64,000 bases of DNA from Sphingomonas crocodyli (GCF_004005865.1 NZ_SACN01000001.1:1302001-1366000); one strand, 5' to 3'. Shown: positions 1 to 9,578, counted from the first letter of the stretch. Numbers and translations are program-made. The notes: generated by a model from the letters alone, not told the origin.

Positions 1-761
1 ACGGTCCGAAGAATCCTCGCACTGGCGAACGGATCTACCCTGGCTATCCGCCAGGGATTGAGAATGCGCCCGGGTATAATCACGTCATCGCGCCGTGGCG
101 TCCCAGTACCTTCTCTTATGGCGACACCTATTTTGGTCATGCGGTCTTCGAGCGGCGGGATTGGGATCCGCACAGCTTCGACTTCGACCGCGACATGGCG
201 CTTTCCGATCGCAAGGGCGCGCCGGTTGTCGACGCCACCAATCCCGATCTCCGCTCGTTCCGCGCGCACGGTGGCAAGCTCTTGCAATATCATGGCTGGT
301 CGGACGCGCTCATGCCGGCGGGAGCATCGATCGCTTATTATGAGACGGTCGCAGACTTCATGCGCCGCTATCCTGACCGCAGAAGCTCTGATCCGGCCTC
401 GCTCGGCGCTTTCTATCGGCTGTTCCTGATCCCTGGCATGGGCCATTGCTACGGCGGTGATGGCCCCACCGCTATCACGCCGCCAGCCGGCAGGGATAAA
501 GCTGACACGCGATACGATTTGGTGCTCGCGCTCGAGCAGTGGGTGGAAAAGGGCATTGCCCCGCAGATGATCATTGGGTCGGGCAGGGTTCCCAATGATC
601 CGAGCAGGACCATGTCCCGGCCTATCTGCGCCTATCCCCAGATGACCAGATACAAGGGCAGGGGGGACACCGATGCCGCAGCGAGCTTCGCCTGCGTCTC
701 GTCGCCCGCCTCTGCGGCATCCCAAAATCAAGACCCGACACAGCCCGGAGCAAAGCCATGA
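1..761 (+). CDS. Tannase/feruloyl esterase family protein, 5' truncated by window edge
   Basis: This is the C-terminal part (about 250 residues) of a tannase/feruloyl-esterase-family alpha/beta hydrolase. The frame is open from base 3 through the window edge, so the start lies outside. The family's catalytic Asp and His regions are both visible: HGWSDALMPA, and GMGHC with the family Cys directly after the His. Upstream, the IYPGYPPG segment is also typical of the family. Members cleave ester bonds of gallate, hydroxycinnamate or similar aromatic esters, and are usually exported. The stop overlaps the next start as ATGA (758-761), so it is translationally coupled to the metallo-beta-lactamase-fold gene. 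The real substrate is not readable here. Confidence 0.85.
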   Translation, partial: GPKNPRTGERIYPGYPPGIENAPGYNHVIAPWRPSTFSYGDTYFGHAVFERRDWDPHSFDFDRDMALSDRKGAPVVDATNPDLRSFRAHGGKLLQYHGWSDALMPAGASIAYYETVADFMRRYPDRRSSDPASLGAFYRLFLIPGMGHCYGGDGPTAITPPAGRDKADTRYDLVLALEQWVEKGIAPQMIIGSGRVPNDPSRTMSRPICAYPQMTRYKGRGDTDAAASFACVSSPASAASQNQDPTQPGAKP

Positions 762-2005
762 TCACCACCAATCGCCGCTCCTTCTTGGTGGCAAGTCTGC
801 TGGGCGTCACGCCGATGGCGTGGCGCGCTGTCGCAGCGACGACTGATCAGGGAAGTCTACCGGCTTGGACACCCGGCACGCTCGACATCCATCACATCGA
901 TACCGGTGTCGGCAACGCGACCTTCATCATGGGGCCGGACGGAACGACCATTCTCATCGACTGCGGTGCAACGCGAGGCGGCCCACCTGCCTCAACACCT
1001 TTGCGGCCGGACTCTTCTAGGGCCGTCGGTGAATGGGTCGCACGCTATGCGCTGCGTCATGCGCGCGCGGCCAAGCGCACCACGCTCGATTATATGATCG
1101 CGACCCACGTCCATCCCGATCATGTCGGATCGCCGATCGATGGGGACCCCACTACAGCCGACGGCGTGGTGCTGACGGGCCTGCCGCAGGTTGATGCGTT
1201 GATGCCAGCCACGCTTGTCGTTGATCGCGGCTTTCCGACCTATGATCCGGTGCCACTGCTCAAGCTGCCTTGGGCAACCAATCATGTGGCTTGGCTCAAT
1301 GCGCGGGTTCGGGCCGGCCGGCGGGTCGAACATGTGCAGGTTGGCTCGACCACTCAAGTGAGGCCCATAAAGGCCGGTGCCTTCACGCTCCGCTTTGTCG
1401 GTGGCGACGGGCGCGTCTGGACGGGAAGGGGGGATGGTTCGCGCGACCTGTTGCCGCCACCTTCGACCTGGACGCCAGAATCGACGCCGCTCGAAAACAA
1501 TATGTCGATCGCGATGGTTCTTGCTTGTGGACCCTTCCGCTATTTTGCCGGTGGCGATCTCGTAGCCGACACTGTCGACGGTGCTTTCCCTTGGATGGAT
1601 GTCGAGACGCCGATCACGCGCGCAGCGGGGCCAGTCGACGTCGCATCGGCTGACCATCATGGCTATTTCGATGCGGCTGGCGTGGGCTTTGCTCAGTCGC
1701 TCGACGCTGATGCCTATGTGATCCAGGCTTGGCATGCGACCCACCCAGGCATGGCGCCCCTCCAGCGGATGCTGAATGCATGGAAGGGGCGTTCGCCGCG
1801 TGATGTCTTCATCACTCGGCTCGACCCGGCCAGCAGCGCGGTCAACCAACGCTTCTTACGACAAGTGAAGAGCACAGAAGGCCATGTCGTCGTGCGCGTC
1901 ACGCCAGACGGCCAGTACCGCATTTTCGTCACTGACAGCCGCGACGAGAATGACCGGATCACGTTCGCTGGCGAGCCCAGGCGCTCAAAGCTGCTCAAGG
2001 CATAA
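758..2005 (+). CDS. Exported metallo-beta-lactamase-fold hydrolase (ComEC-like MBL domain)
   Basis: A 415-residue protein with a Tat-like N-terminus: NRRSFL is followed by a hydrophobic stretch ending in AVAA. The mature part has the metallo-beta-lactamase metal motif THVHPDH (His117, His119, Asp121, His122), preceded by TILIDCG, as in ComEC/Rec2-type MBL domains. A second metal-ligand region is GGDLVAD, and ADHHG follows. The ATGA overlap with the esterase gene and the 11-bp gap to the next MBL gene indicate one operon. Its role beside an aromatic-ester hydrolase is unknown. It could be a lactonase or phosphodiesterase-type hydrolase acting in the periplasm. Confidence 0.8.
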   Translation: MITTNRRSFLVASLLGVTPMAWRAVAATTDQGSLPAWTPGTLDIHHIDTGVGNATFIMGPDGTTILIDCGATRGGPPASTPLRPDSSRAVGEWVARYALRHARAAKRTTLDYMIATHVHPDHVGSPIDGDPTTADGVVLTGLPQVDALMPATLVVDRGFPTYDPVPLLKLPWATNHVAWLNARVRAGRRVEHVQVGSTTQVRPIKAGAFTLRFVGGDGRVWTGRGDGSRDLLPPPSTWTPESTPLENNMSIAMVLACGPFRYFAGGDLVADTVDGAFPWMDVETPITRAAGPVDVASADHHGYFDAAGVGFAQSLDADAYVIQAWHATHPGMAPLQRMLNAWKGRSPRDVFITRLDPASSAVNQRFLRQVKSTEGHVVVRVTPDGQYRIFVTDSRDENDRITFAGEPRRSKLLKA

Positions 2006-2016
2006 GGGAGATCGAG

Positions 2017-2886
2017 ATGCGACCTCATAGGGTTGGCTGGCTTCTGGCCGCTTGCATGATGTTTGGTGCGCCTGTCGCGCCGGTTAAGGCGGCTCAACCC
2101 GCTTATCTCACTTCGGTTCTCAAGGTCCGCCAACTCCACCCCAATATGTACGTCATCGAGGGGCCTGCGAACGGCGAAGGGCCCAATCCGAATATGATCA
2201 TCTATGCCACAGGTCACGGCGTGGTCGTCGTCGACCCTTGGTTCGCTATTGATTATCTTCATGTCTTAGCGGCGATCCGGTCGGTGACGTCCGAACCGGT
2301 CCGCTATGTCGTGAACACGCATTTTCATGAGGATCATAGCGGCGCCAATGCCGAGTGGCCGGCCGATGTGATGATCATCGCGCAGGACAATTCACGCAAA
2401 CATATGCTCGAGCAGGCGATGCCTGGGCCGCCCAATATCACCTTCTCTGACGAGCTGACCCTCCATCTTGGGGAGAAGACCGTTCGACTGCGATATCTCG
2501 GGCCCGGCCATACCGACGGGGACATCGCGGTCTATTTCCCCGAATGGAAGACTGTCTGCCTTGGCGACATGATGGCAGGGACCAAGGGCGTGACAAACCC
2601 TGTCGTTGGCTATGCAAGCGGTGGCACTTTGGCTGGATGGCCGCGTGCGCTCGATAAGGCTCTGGCCTTCGACGTTGCCGAGGTCGTGCCGGGGCATGGC
2701 GCGATAACGGGCCGCGATGGTCTTGTGGCGCATCGCGATAAGGTTGCCGCGATCGGAGATAGTTTGCGTGCATGGGACAGGGCGAAGAAGAGCGCCGCCG
2801 AAATCCATGATCTTTTGATCAGCACCTACGGCTTCAAGCCGATCAACCTGGCCTCGCTCGACGGGCTAGTGACGGAGTTCCGCTAA
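2017..2886 (+). CDS. Secreted metallo-beta-lactamase-fold hydrolase
   Basis: A 289-residue MBL-fold protein with a Sec-type signal peptide (hydrophobic residues about 6-25, ending PVKA). The zinc motif is THFHEDHSG (His102, His104, Asp106, His107). GHTDGD and later PGHG supply further ligands, as in glyoxalase II-like and quinoprotein-associated MBL hydrolases. A purine-rich ribosome site (AAGGGAG) precedes the ATG. It is the third gene of the esterase-MBL-MBL operon. Two exported MBL proteins in a row suggest a shared extracytoplasmic substrate, but none can be named. Confidence 0.8.
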   Translation: MRPHRVGWLLAACMMFGAPVAPVKAAQPAYLTSVLKVRQLHPNMYVIEGPANGEGPNPNMIIYATGHGVVVVDPWFAIDYLHVLAAIRSVTSEPVRYVVNTHFHEDHSGANAEWPADVMIIAQDNSRKHMLEQAMPGPPNITFSDELTLHLGEKTVRLRYLGPGHTDGDIAVYFPEWKTVCLGDMMAGTKGVTNPVVGYASGGTLAGWPRALDKALAFDVAEVVPGHGAITGRDGLVAHRDKVAAIGDSLRAWDRAKKSAAEIHDLLISTYGFKPINLASLDGLVTEFR

Positions 2887-2935
2887 AATCGGCTGTTTGC
2901 CGTCCTCCGGTTCGCTTCTCCGGGGCGAGCCTTAA

Positions 2936-2956
2936 GCGCGGGTCTCGATCCCGCGC
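2936..2956 (+). terminator. GC-rich hairpin after the MBL operon
   Basis: A perfect 7-bp stem (GCGCGGG / CCCGCGC) with a 7-base loop lies 50 bases after the MBL stop and 34 bases before the LOG gene. There is no clean T-run after it, so it may be a weak terminator or only an RNA-processing hairpin. Confidence 0.4.
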
Positions 2957-2989
2957 CCTCTCTCCTTTGCCATTTCAACAGGTGACATC

Positions 2990-3841
2990 ATGACCAATCA
3001 ATTTCGCCGGCACGATAGCCCTCGCGCGCGGAAGCCGGCGACGGCGCAGGCGATCGACGCCGGTCGCGCAAGCTATCTGCTCGCTCACCGTGATCCGGAT
3101 TTCCTCGAGCGCGATGAACTGCGGGCGCTGCGTTTTCAGCTCGAGTTGCTGAAGCCCGAAATGCTGCTGGACGACGCGAAGATTGATTCCACCTTCGTGG
3201 TGTTCGGCTCAGCCCGAAGCCCGGCCAATGTCCCGATCGACCCGGCGGGCAATCGACGGACACCCTATGAAGAAGCCCGTGCGTTGGCGCGGCTTGCAAG
3301 TGGCACGCCTGTTGGTGACGATGGCCACCGCCAATTCGTGGTCTGTTCGGGAGCCGGCCCGTCGATCATGGAGGCCGCGAACCGTGGTGCTGCAGATGTT
3401 GGCCAAACCTCTATTGGTCTTGGGATCGTGCTGCCTTGGGAGGAGATCCCTAACCCTTATGTGACGCCCGAACTAAGCTTCCAGTTTCACTATTTCTCGC
3501 TGCGTAAGATGCACTTCCTGCTGCGTGCAAAGGCAGTGGCGGTTTTTCCAGGCGGCTTTGGGACGCTCGATGAACTGTTCGACATTCTCACGGTCATGCA
3601 GACCGGCAAGATGCCGATCGTGCCGGTGGTGCTTTTCGATCAGGATTTCTGGAACAGGATCGTCGATTTTGAGGCGTTGGCTGCCGCCGGCATGATCGAT
3701 CGGCGTGATCTCGACCTGATCCGGTTTGTGTCCTCGGCGGAGGAAGCGTGGACGGTGGTTGAGCGCTTTTACGCGGACAATCCAGAGCCAATTTGGCATC
3801 GCTCGGGGCCGGCAGGTTGGGCCGATGGAAACAAAACATAG
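2990..3841 (+). CDS. LOG family protein (Rossmann-fold, TIGR00730-like nucleoside-5'-monophosphate phosphoribohydrolase)
   Basis: A 283-residue protein of the LOG/'lysine decarboxylase-like' family. The family signature PGGFGTLDE lies at about residues 187-195 and an SGAGPSIMEA nucleotide-binding segment precedes it. LOG proteins hydrolyse cytokinin riboside or other nucleoside 5'-monophosphates to the free base and ribose 5-phosphate. This copy is of the longer type, with about 60 extra N-terminal residues that are basic and polar. AGGTGA precedes the start. It stands alone between the MBL operon and the accessory island. Confidence 0.85.
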   Translation: MTNQFRRHDSPRARKPATAQAIDAGRASYLLAHRDPDFLERDELRALRFQLELLKPEMLLDDAKIDSTFVVFGSARSPANVPIDPAGNRRTPYEEARALARLASGTPVGDDGHRQFVVCSGAGPSIMEAANRGAADVGQTSIGLGIVLPWEEIPNPYVTPELSFQFHYFSLRKMHFLLRAKAVAVFPGGFGTLDELFDILTVMQTGKMPIVPVVLFDQDFWNRIVDFEALAAAGMIDRRDLDLIRFVSSAEEAWTVVERFYADNPEPIWHRSGPAGWADGNKT

Positions 3842-4021
3842 CCAATCGATGGCTGTTTCCCAGCATCCAGTGCTGGCATTGCCATCGGGTCTTGGGGAGA
3901 TCCCCGGCGTCAGAAATACAGCCTATAGTTCGTCGCTTATCGCACCCCTATTCAGCGGCCCCAATGTGACCGTACAAATATCATGCGGGGCTGTGATCGC
4001 CGCTGTTGGAAGGCGCAAAAA

Positions 4022-4921
4022 ATGGCGGCGTTGACGAATATCAACATAGGGCTAGCAAATAAGGCGTTCGCTGCTGCACGGGCGCTAGTCCAAGATTGCC
4101 AGACGCAGATCAACGCCTATGCAGATGCAGATGAACACTATCCCGATGACCATAGTCGGGATGACTATCTAGCTGACATGGCAGCTCATCTGGGTGATAC
4201 GACGCGTCGCGCGATAGACGCCGTGCGCATTGTTTACCAGCTAATCAAACTGAGAAGGTCGTTGCGATCGTTCGACAAAGAGATCGTAGCGCTTAATGAT
4301 GATGATTTCTCAAAGATCAAATATTTTGATGAATATTACGGCGCTGGCACTGCCGCAGTCTCGATGGTCAGCAAGCATATTGAGCTCCTCAATCCTATGA
4401 TCGAAATCCCGACAGATACTGGGATTGAGCGCCGAGTGCTTATTCGAATGCTGAAGCAGACTCCTCAATATCTTGGGGCGATTGGCATTAAGCCAAGCCG
4501 CGAGAAAGATGTTCAGGATGCGCTTTTACACTCTCTGCGGTTGGCATTTCCAGGTGTCATCAGAGAACCCGCAACACCGAAGCAGACGAAAACCTATCAT
4601 CCTGATTTTGGGATCGAATCGATAGCAACCGCGGTCGAAGTGAAGTTTGTTGCAGAACAGTCAAAGGCTGCCACAGCGATCGGGGGATTGTATGAAGACA
4701 TGATGGGTTATGCAGGAAGTGAATTTACGCAGTTCCTTGGGCTCGTTTATATGACAGGCCCTTATCTCTCGCAGGAGCAGGTCGAAGCGGAGCTTGATAA
4801 AATCGGGACGCCCAAGAGTTGGAGGGTATTACTCGTAGTTGGCGGTGGTCGCTCATATCCTGCAAGCGCGCCGACGAAGAGGCGAGGCGGGTCAAATTCC
4901 ATCAAGAACAAACCGAAGTAA
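4022..4921 (+). CDS. Hypothetical protein with C-terminal PD-(D/E)XK nuclease-like domain
   Basis: A protein of 299 residues. The ATG at 4022 is preferred over an upstream in-frame ATG at 3983 because GGAAGG sits 8 bases before it. The N-terminal half is helical and charged. The C-terminal third contains HPDFGIE followed about 13 residues on by AVEVKFV, the D...ExK arrangement of PD-(D/E)XK nucleases. The tail is basic (TKRRGG...KNKPK). It converges on the three-gene minus-strand operon ending at 5029, with about 100 bp between them. The domain call rests on a short motif; the overall function is not recognised. It could be a restriction-type nuclease of a conflict system or a solitary nuclease. 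Confidence 0.6.
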   Translation: MAALTNINIGLANKAFAAARALVQDCQTQINAYADADEHYPDDHSRDDYLADMAAHLGDTTRRAIDAVRIVYQLIKLRRSLRSFDKEIVALNDDDFSKIKYFDEYYGAGTAAVSMVSKHIELLNPMIEIPTDTGIERRVLIRMLKQTPQYLGAIGIKPSREKDVQDALLHSLRLAFPGVIREPATPKQTKTYHPDFGIESIATAVEVKFVAEQSKAATAIGGLYEDMMGYAGSEFTQFLGLVYMTGPYLSQEQVEAELDKIGTPKSWRVLLVVGGGRSYPASAPTKRRGGSNSIKNKPK

Positions 4922-5028
4922 GTGTGGCTTTAGAGTGCCGTGATAGCTCGTATCTCAGTAAAATAGACTACCGAAAAGCGCAGTGAAATTTGCAAGTGGA
5001 TTGCCGGATTGACCGCTCCCAATCTTGA

Positions 5029-7464
5029 CTAAACTTCTCGATCAAGCGCCCGACGACTCAGGCTGATGAGATCTTTATAGCGGGCGTGATCATAAGGCAT
5101 GAGCGGTGCGTTATCGTCATGCATCATCTCATTTTCAAAAATGAATAGATCGCGCGATAGAAGACGCCGCCTGTTGCGATCGGGATTGCTAAAGCGGGCT
5201 TCAGCAAAAATACCAATGATCTTCGAAAGATCAGTCTCTGGGAACGCGCCAGTGAGATTCTCAGAACGGGTGAGTTCTAGGAATCGTCTTGCGGCCTGGA
5301 CGAATGTTTCATCCCAGGATTGCCCGACCTGGCTCTCGTCTAGGGCGTGGAGTGTAAACAGATTGGCCAGTGCACTGCGCTCGACAACCAAGCGACTCCA
5401 CTCGTCCGATATGTCGCGAGCCTGAGCTGCGATCTCAAAAGCTAACAATTGCAAGCGCCTAGCTTCCACCACAAGTCTGGCTAGGGCTTCAGTGTCTGGC
5501 TTTAATCGGTAGCGCTGAAAGAGTAGGCGTGACGTCGAGCAGGCGAGTTCTTCGGCTCGGAAGCGTGTTTCTGTATCTTGCGGGGAACTAAGGTGATTGT
5601 CCCGCGCTCTTAGAGCATCCCGAGCTCGTTTTAGGTATTCATGAGACTTGTCGAAGTCGCCGAGCGAACGCGCCATCATTCGCTGGGCGACCGCGGCACA
5701 ATAACAAGCTTCGCGACCCGACACACGATTGCGCACGGCTTCGGGGACGAAGGTGTCTCCATCCTGCGCCTTTTTGTGCCTATCGTAGATTTGGTGGACG
5801 GCCATAGCACGTTTGGCGGTTAGGAGTGCGACGTGCCAGCGCCCGTCATCAGCGAAGAGGACGGCATAGGCGAGTAAGACGGCATAGCTACCCCCCTGGG
5901 CTTCGATCAGCGCCAGGCGCTCCTCGATCTCTCCTGGGCCAAAGCGCATCACACCACGGGCCGCGATGACTTCGCGTACAAAATCGCGAGCATGGGTGAA
6001 GGATTGGAAATTGACGGCAGGCGCCATGCGTCGGCGACGGCGTCCCGGGCCTTCGCTTTGCGCATGCAAAAGGTCAAAACCGGTGCGGACAACTGCGCGA
6101 TAATAGTCGTCCCAAGTCTTTTCGCTTTCCTTACTCAAAGCGAGCTGGACAAGGTCGAGCGCAGCATCGAGCTGGTCAAAATTTACCTGACCGATGGTGC
6201 GCTGTAGCTCTTCCTGCGCTAGATTGCTGGTTGCGGCATGCTCGGCTTGGATCGCCTGGGTATGGGCGCTCCAATCAGTTACCAATGTCCCGATTGCATT
6301 GTTGTCGATAGACACGACCTGCTGCACGCGCTCTTTGAGGAGTGATCGATTATCCCCTGCGGCACGCGAGCCAAGTTCATCAAGCGATGGCCCATTGTCG
6401 GAGGTTAGATCCGCAAGCAGCGTGTCGAGCCAGTTGATCATGATGCCATTGCCGCCGATTTGTTTTGCGGCGGAAAGATTGGCTGGTGTCAAAACTTCAT
6501 CAGCAGCAAGAAATGCGCGCGGGTGACGGAGATAAAGTTGTGAGAAGTCGGTATCAGTTCCTTCCGGAACGTAGCTGGAGCAGGCGCTAATCATCGAGCT
6601 ATCAGCGGTGATAAGGCAAATTCTTATCTTGTGTTCGCGCAATTTACTATTGACGATCTCAAGGCGGGTCAGTGCTCCGGCGTCGATCGCGACACTTTTT
6701 CCCTGCACCTTCTTGTACGCGCGCAACCGCCGATCCCACTCGAAGCGCAGGCGGTTTTCCTCGACGCTCGCCATGAGGTCGTGTGCCGGCAAGAAGGCCT
6801 GTCGGATCGCTTGTGATCGCTCAAGTCCGACCGCCTGCGCAAAACGTTCGCCAACCACCGACAGGCGCGCCAATCGTCCGCCCGAGAGTAAAGACCCCAT
6901 CTTCCTTGCAAGTGCGCCATGACTATTGTCGAAATATAGTCGCTCGAGCAGTGTTCGGGCAGACGATTTGATACGCTCAACCCGTTCGGAGACGTTCTCT
7001 GCGGCCACTGCCCATTCTAGCTCATCCTTAAGGAGGTTGAGTTGTGTTCGAGCTTGCTCAACATCGCCTTCAGAGCGAACTATGAACCGGTCATAAGCAT
7101 GGCGAACTTCAGCGTCATGTCCGTCGAGAAGAAGGAGCGGAAGGCTGATGGCTTGGTCGTCTCGGACGAAGGTGTTGGTTCGATAAATAATATAGCGAGT
7201 GAGCGCGGCTGCTAGAGCCTCGGCGATACCTTCCTCACCGCTGTCGCTAGGGAAGATATGGGTAAAACCACCCAGGCCATCGCGCAATGGCCCGCGGTCC
7301 TTCGGGTCAAGAAAGAGCAGGACTATATTGGTGTCGACCGCATAGAAGACCGTGCCACCGTCGCGCGTCAGCGTCATATCGCTTTCGAATGGCGCAATTT
7401 CGGTACGCAGTCGGGCTGCCGCGACGATATGGTCTGTTAGTTCCTGAACGTCGGTGTCAATCAT
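5029..7464 (-). CDS. Large protein with PIN-like N-terminal domain and helical-repeat C-terminus, unknown function
   Basis: A protein of 811 residues. An ATG at 7464 is chosen; a TTG just upstream at 7467 is also possible. The N-terminal region has FYAVDTNIVLLFLDP (Asp44, Asn46), the typical first acidic strand of PIN nucleases. About 240 residues later KIRICLITADSSM looks like the later PIN strand with the third acidic residue. The second half is helical, with a TPR-like stretch (MMARSLGDFDKSHEYLKRARDAL). It starts 3 bases after the stop of the gene at 7468-8418, so it is the last gene of a three-gene operon. PIN proteins are usually ribonucleases. Whether this one is active cannot be judged. 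I do not recognise the family. Confidence 0.65.
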   Translation of the reverse strand: MIDTDVQELTDHIVAAARLRTEIAPFESDMTLTRDGGTVFYAVDTNIVLLFLDPKDRGPLRDGLGGFTHIFPSDSGEEGIAEALAAALTRYIIYRTNTFVRDDQAISLPLLLLDGHDAEVRHAYDRFIVRSEGDVEQARTQLNLLKDELEWAVAAENVSERVERIKSSARTLLERLYFDNSHGALARKMGSLLSGGRLARLSVVGERFAQAVGLERSQAIRQAFLPAHDLMASVEENRLRFEWDRRLRAYKKVQGKSVAIDAGALTRLEIVNSKLREHKIRICLITADSSMISACSSYVPEGTDTDFSQLYLRHPRAFLAADEVLTPANLSAAKQIGGNGIMINWLDTLLADLTSDNGPSLDELGSRAAGDNRSLLKERVQQVVSIDNNAIGTLVTDWSAHTQAIQAEHAATSNLAQEELQRTIGQVNFDQLDAALDLVQLALSKESEKTWDDYYRAVVRTGFDLLHAQSEGPGRRRRRMAPAVNFQSFTHARDFVREVIAARGVMRFGPGEIEERLALIEAQGGSYAVLLAYAVLFADDGRWHVALLTAKRAMAVHQIYDRHKKAQDGDTFVPEAVRNRVSGREACYCAAVAQRMMARSLGDFDKSHEYLKRARDALRARDNHLSSPQDTETRFRAEELACSTSRLLFQRYRLKPDTEALARLVVEARRLQLLAFEIAAQARDISDEWSRLVVERSALANLFTLHALDESQVGQSWDETFVQAARRFLELTRSENLTGAFPETDLSKIIGIFAEARFSNPDRNRRRLLSRDLFIFENEMMHDDNAPLMPYDHARYKDLISLSRRALDREV

Positions 7465-7467
7465 CAA

Positions 7468-8418
7468 TCAGGATACCTGGTCTAGAGCGGCCGCCGTCAC
7501 GCCGAGCGCGATGTCGGGATCGGTGAGGTCTGCATCCATAGGTGCAGTCTCTACGGTGAAGGCGAAATTGCTCACCCTACGGACATTCGCACTTTGACCG
7601 GGTGGGGCAAGCAAAATGCCGTCTGGAGGAGCTTGGCGTACGGAACAGATCCGCAGGATATGCTTTAGGAGCCAATAATCGGACGGGCAGTCGGAATCAT
7701 CGCTCGCGACCACGAACCATTTCGGAACGCTGGTGCAGATCTGGTCGATGCCGACCGCATCGAAGATATCGGATGCCAGTTTAAGGTGAAATTGCTCCTT
7801 GGCATCTTCACCCCTACCACGCGCAATCCGCTGTGCTTGCGCGTGCAGTTGCTCTCGCAGAACACACAGATGGGCAGTGATCTCCCTTGGAGCTCGCTCG
7901 CATAGAGCGAGAAGCGTCCCGCGGGCATCGCTATCATCGAAAAGAGGGTGCTCTACCAGTTTGTATAGGAATGCGATCGCGCCGGGTCGCTGCTGCCCCA
8001 TAAGGTTGCGGCAGAAACCGATGATGATCTCAAACCGGTGTGCATCGTTCTCAAAGAGAGTGTCTAGAAAAGACGCAGATGCGCGTGATGCAAGGATGTC
8101 GACAGCTTGCGCCAAGTCGAGCCGCCAAGCCAGCTCGATCAGAATAAGCCATGAAACAGAGTCATTGGCGGGCCATTGTCCGATGAGCATGGCCACGGCG
8201 TCACCAAACGTGACTTGTGTTGTCTGTGGCAGCTGTGCAATTGCATTCGCAAGGGCGGCGGCCGGCGTATCGGCAAAATCAAAGTCGCCATGTAGGGGCG
8301 CAAACACCATCCGGTCGTCAGGGGTCTCTCGATGGCGCCGCAGGCACTGCGCTAACCAACTAGAAAGCGCAGCAACGTCGAGCGTCTCGAACCAAGCAAG
8401 ATTGTGCGTCGTGATCAT
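7468..8418 (-). CDS. Hypothetical protein, middle gene of PIN-like operon
   Basis: A 316-residue, mostly alpha-helical protein with no signal peptide and no recognised motif. Repeated leucine- and alanine-rich helices (for example AVAMLIGQW, LAWRLDLAQAVDIL) suggest a HEAT-like or other helical-repeat scaffold. The stop is followed within 3 bases by the start of the PIN-like gene, and its own start is 19 bases after the previous gene's stop, so the three genes are surely co-transcribed. There is no convincing ribosome site before the ATG, which fits translational coupling. No function can be assigned. Confidence 0.6.
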   Translation of the reverse strand: MITTHNLAWFETLDVAALSSWLAQCLRRHRETPDDRMVFAPLHGDFDFADTPAAALANAIAQLPQTTQVTFGDAVAMLIGQWPANDSVSWLILIELAWRLDLAQAVDILASRASASFLDTLFENDAHRFEIIIGFCRNLMGQQRPGAIAFLYKLVEHPLFDDSDARGTLLALCERAPREITAHLCVLREQLHAQAQRIARGRGEDAKEQFHLKLASDIFDAVGIDQICTSVPKWFVVASDDSDCPSDYWLLKHILRICSVRQAPPDGILLAPPGQSANVRRVSNFAFTVETAPMDADLTDPDIALGVTAAALDQVS

Positions 8419-8437
8419 ATGATGTTCAGAGCCTGAT

Positions 8438-9469
8438 CTACAGAATGGCCAATAAATGCGTGCAAATGTCTACACCGTGTCGGGCTTCCCAGCGTTGGGT
8501 TAAGTGCTCAGCATATTCCTTGTCATATTTGCCGGGATTGTGGCCTTGACCGAGAACGTCGCCGCGTTTGACATTCGCGCCCCCTAGAAAATGAACTCTG
8601 AAAGGCCCTGGTGTCGATTTTTCGGGATCGGTGCCATAGACGGGATAGGGGCCGCAAACACGCTCGGGCATCGAGGCTATCCGCAGAAAATTCCGTGGAA
8701 TCTTCTCAAGATCGGCAGTTCTTCCCCAAGGATCGGATGCGGCCCCGCTGTCTGGATGTGAGAGGAAGCGGGGATTGCCGCCGGAGTCCAGTACCGTAGG
8801 CCGTCCTCTGTCGCCGCGACCTTCGCTACCATCGCTGTCAAATATGACAAGGATCTGTTGTACATCGGGCCTTATGTGGACCAGTCCAAGCACATCGCGC
8901 GCTGTGTCAGCGCGTTCAGCCTCCGGTGTTCCGTCAAGCGCATCGAGAAGATCCGATGCAACAGTGAAGAACATCAACGCTCTCGGTCCTCGAAATTTAT
9001 TGGTGATCGTCGCCTCTGCTCCGTGATCGATGCCGATGCTCCGCTGATAATCTGGCCGTAAGGCAGCCATCATACTTTTGTAGCTGACTGTCCCGATCCG
9101 CGACTGCACTTCAATGCTGTCATCTTTCATCGCCCTCCTGGAATCAGCGTCGGCCCAAAGCATCATCGTTGCGGCATCGCGAACACTCGCCCGCTCACCT
9201 GCAGGGCGGTCGTCGGAGCGGCGACACTTTATATAAGGCGACGTCAGCGCATGCGAGGGGGGCACAAAGCCTGTGGGAAATTTGCCGTCGGCTAGATCAA
9301 CAATCGTGCCGAGCGCTTTTGCGATATCCTCACCGCTGCATCTCGCTTGCAGAGCATATTCGCCCCACCACCAGAAGACGGACCGCGCGAAGTCCGCATC
9401 ATACAGGCCCACGTCGATTCCATCGAGCAGGTTGACCGCCGCGATTATACTCGACTGCCGGCTTAGCAA
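8438..9469 (-). CDS. Hypothetical protein, first gene of PIN-like operon
   Basis: A soluble protein of about 343 residues with no family that I recognise. Features seen are a FWWWGEY cluster near the N-terminus, an acidic VIFDSDGSEGRGD segment around residue 210, and a Gly/Pro-rich C-terminal third. The start is uncertain. The TTG at 9469 has no ribosome site. The frame is open upstream to 9541 without ATG or GTG, and a CTG at 9499 follows a strong GGGGGAG site by 7 bases, so the protein may be 10 residues longer. It heads the operon 9469-5029. The 109 bases before it should hold the promoter. Confidence 0.55.
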   Translation of the reverse strand: MLSRQSSIIAAVNLLDGIDVGLYDADFARSVFWWWGEYALQARCSGEDIAKALGTIVDLADGKFPTGFVPPSHALTSPYIKCRRSDDRPAGERASVRDAATMMLWADADSRRAMKDDSIEVQSRIGTVSYKSMMAALRPDYQRSIGIDHGAEATITNKFRGPRALMFFTVASDLLDALDGTPEAERADTARDVLGLVHIRPDVQQILVIFDSDGSEGRGDRGRPTVLDSGGNPRFLSHPDSGAASDPWGRTADLEKIPRNFLRIASMPERVCGPYPVYGTDPEKSTPGPFRVHFLGGANVKRGDVLGQGHNPGKYDKEYAEHLTQRWEARHGVDICTHLLAIL

Positions 9470-9578
9470 AAGTGTGACAATGTCTTCCTTGCTAGCCAGT
9501 TTTCTTCTCCCCCATAAACAGGTGCGGACCGGTGTTATTGGTCACGCCCGATTCCTAGTTTGCTAATTGTTCTGCGAG

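Noticed and set aside
992..1849. 285-codon reading on the minus strand
   Set aside because: Antisense of the MBL hydrolase with no recognisable family; typical GC-rich shadow.
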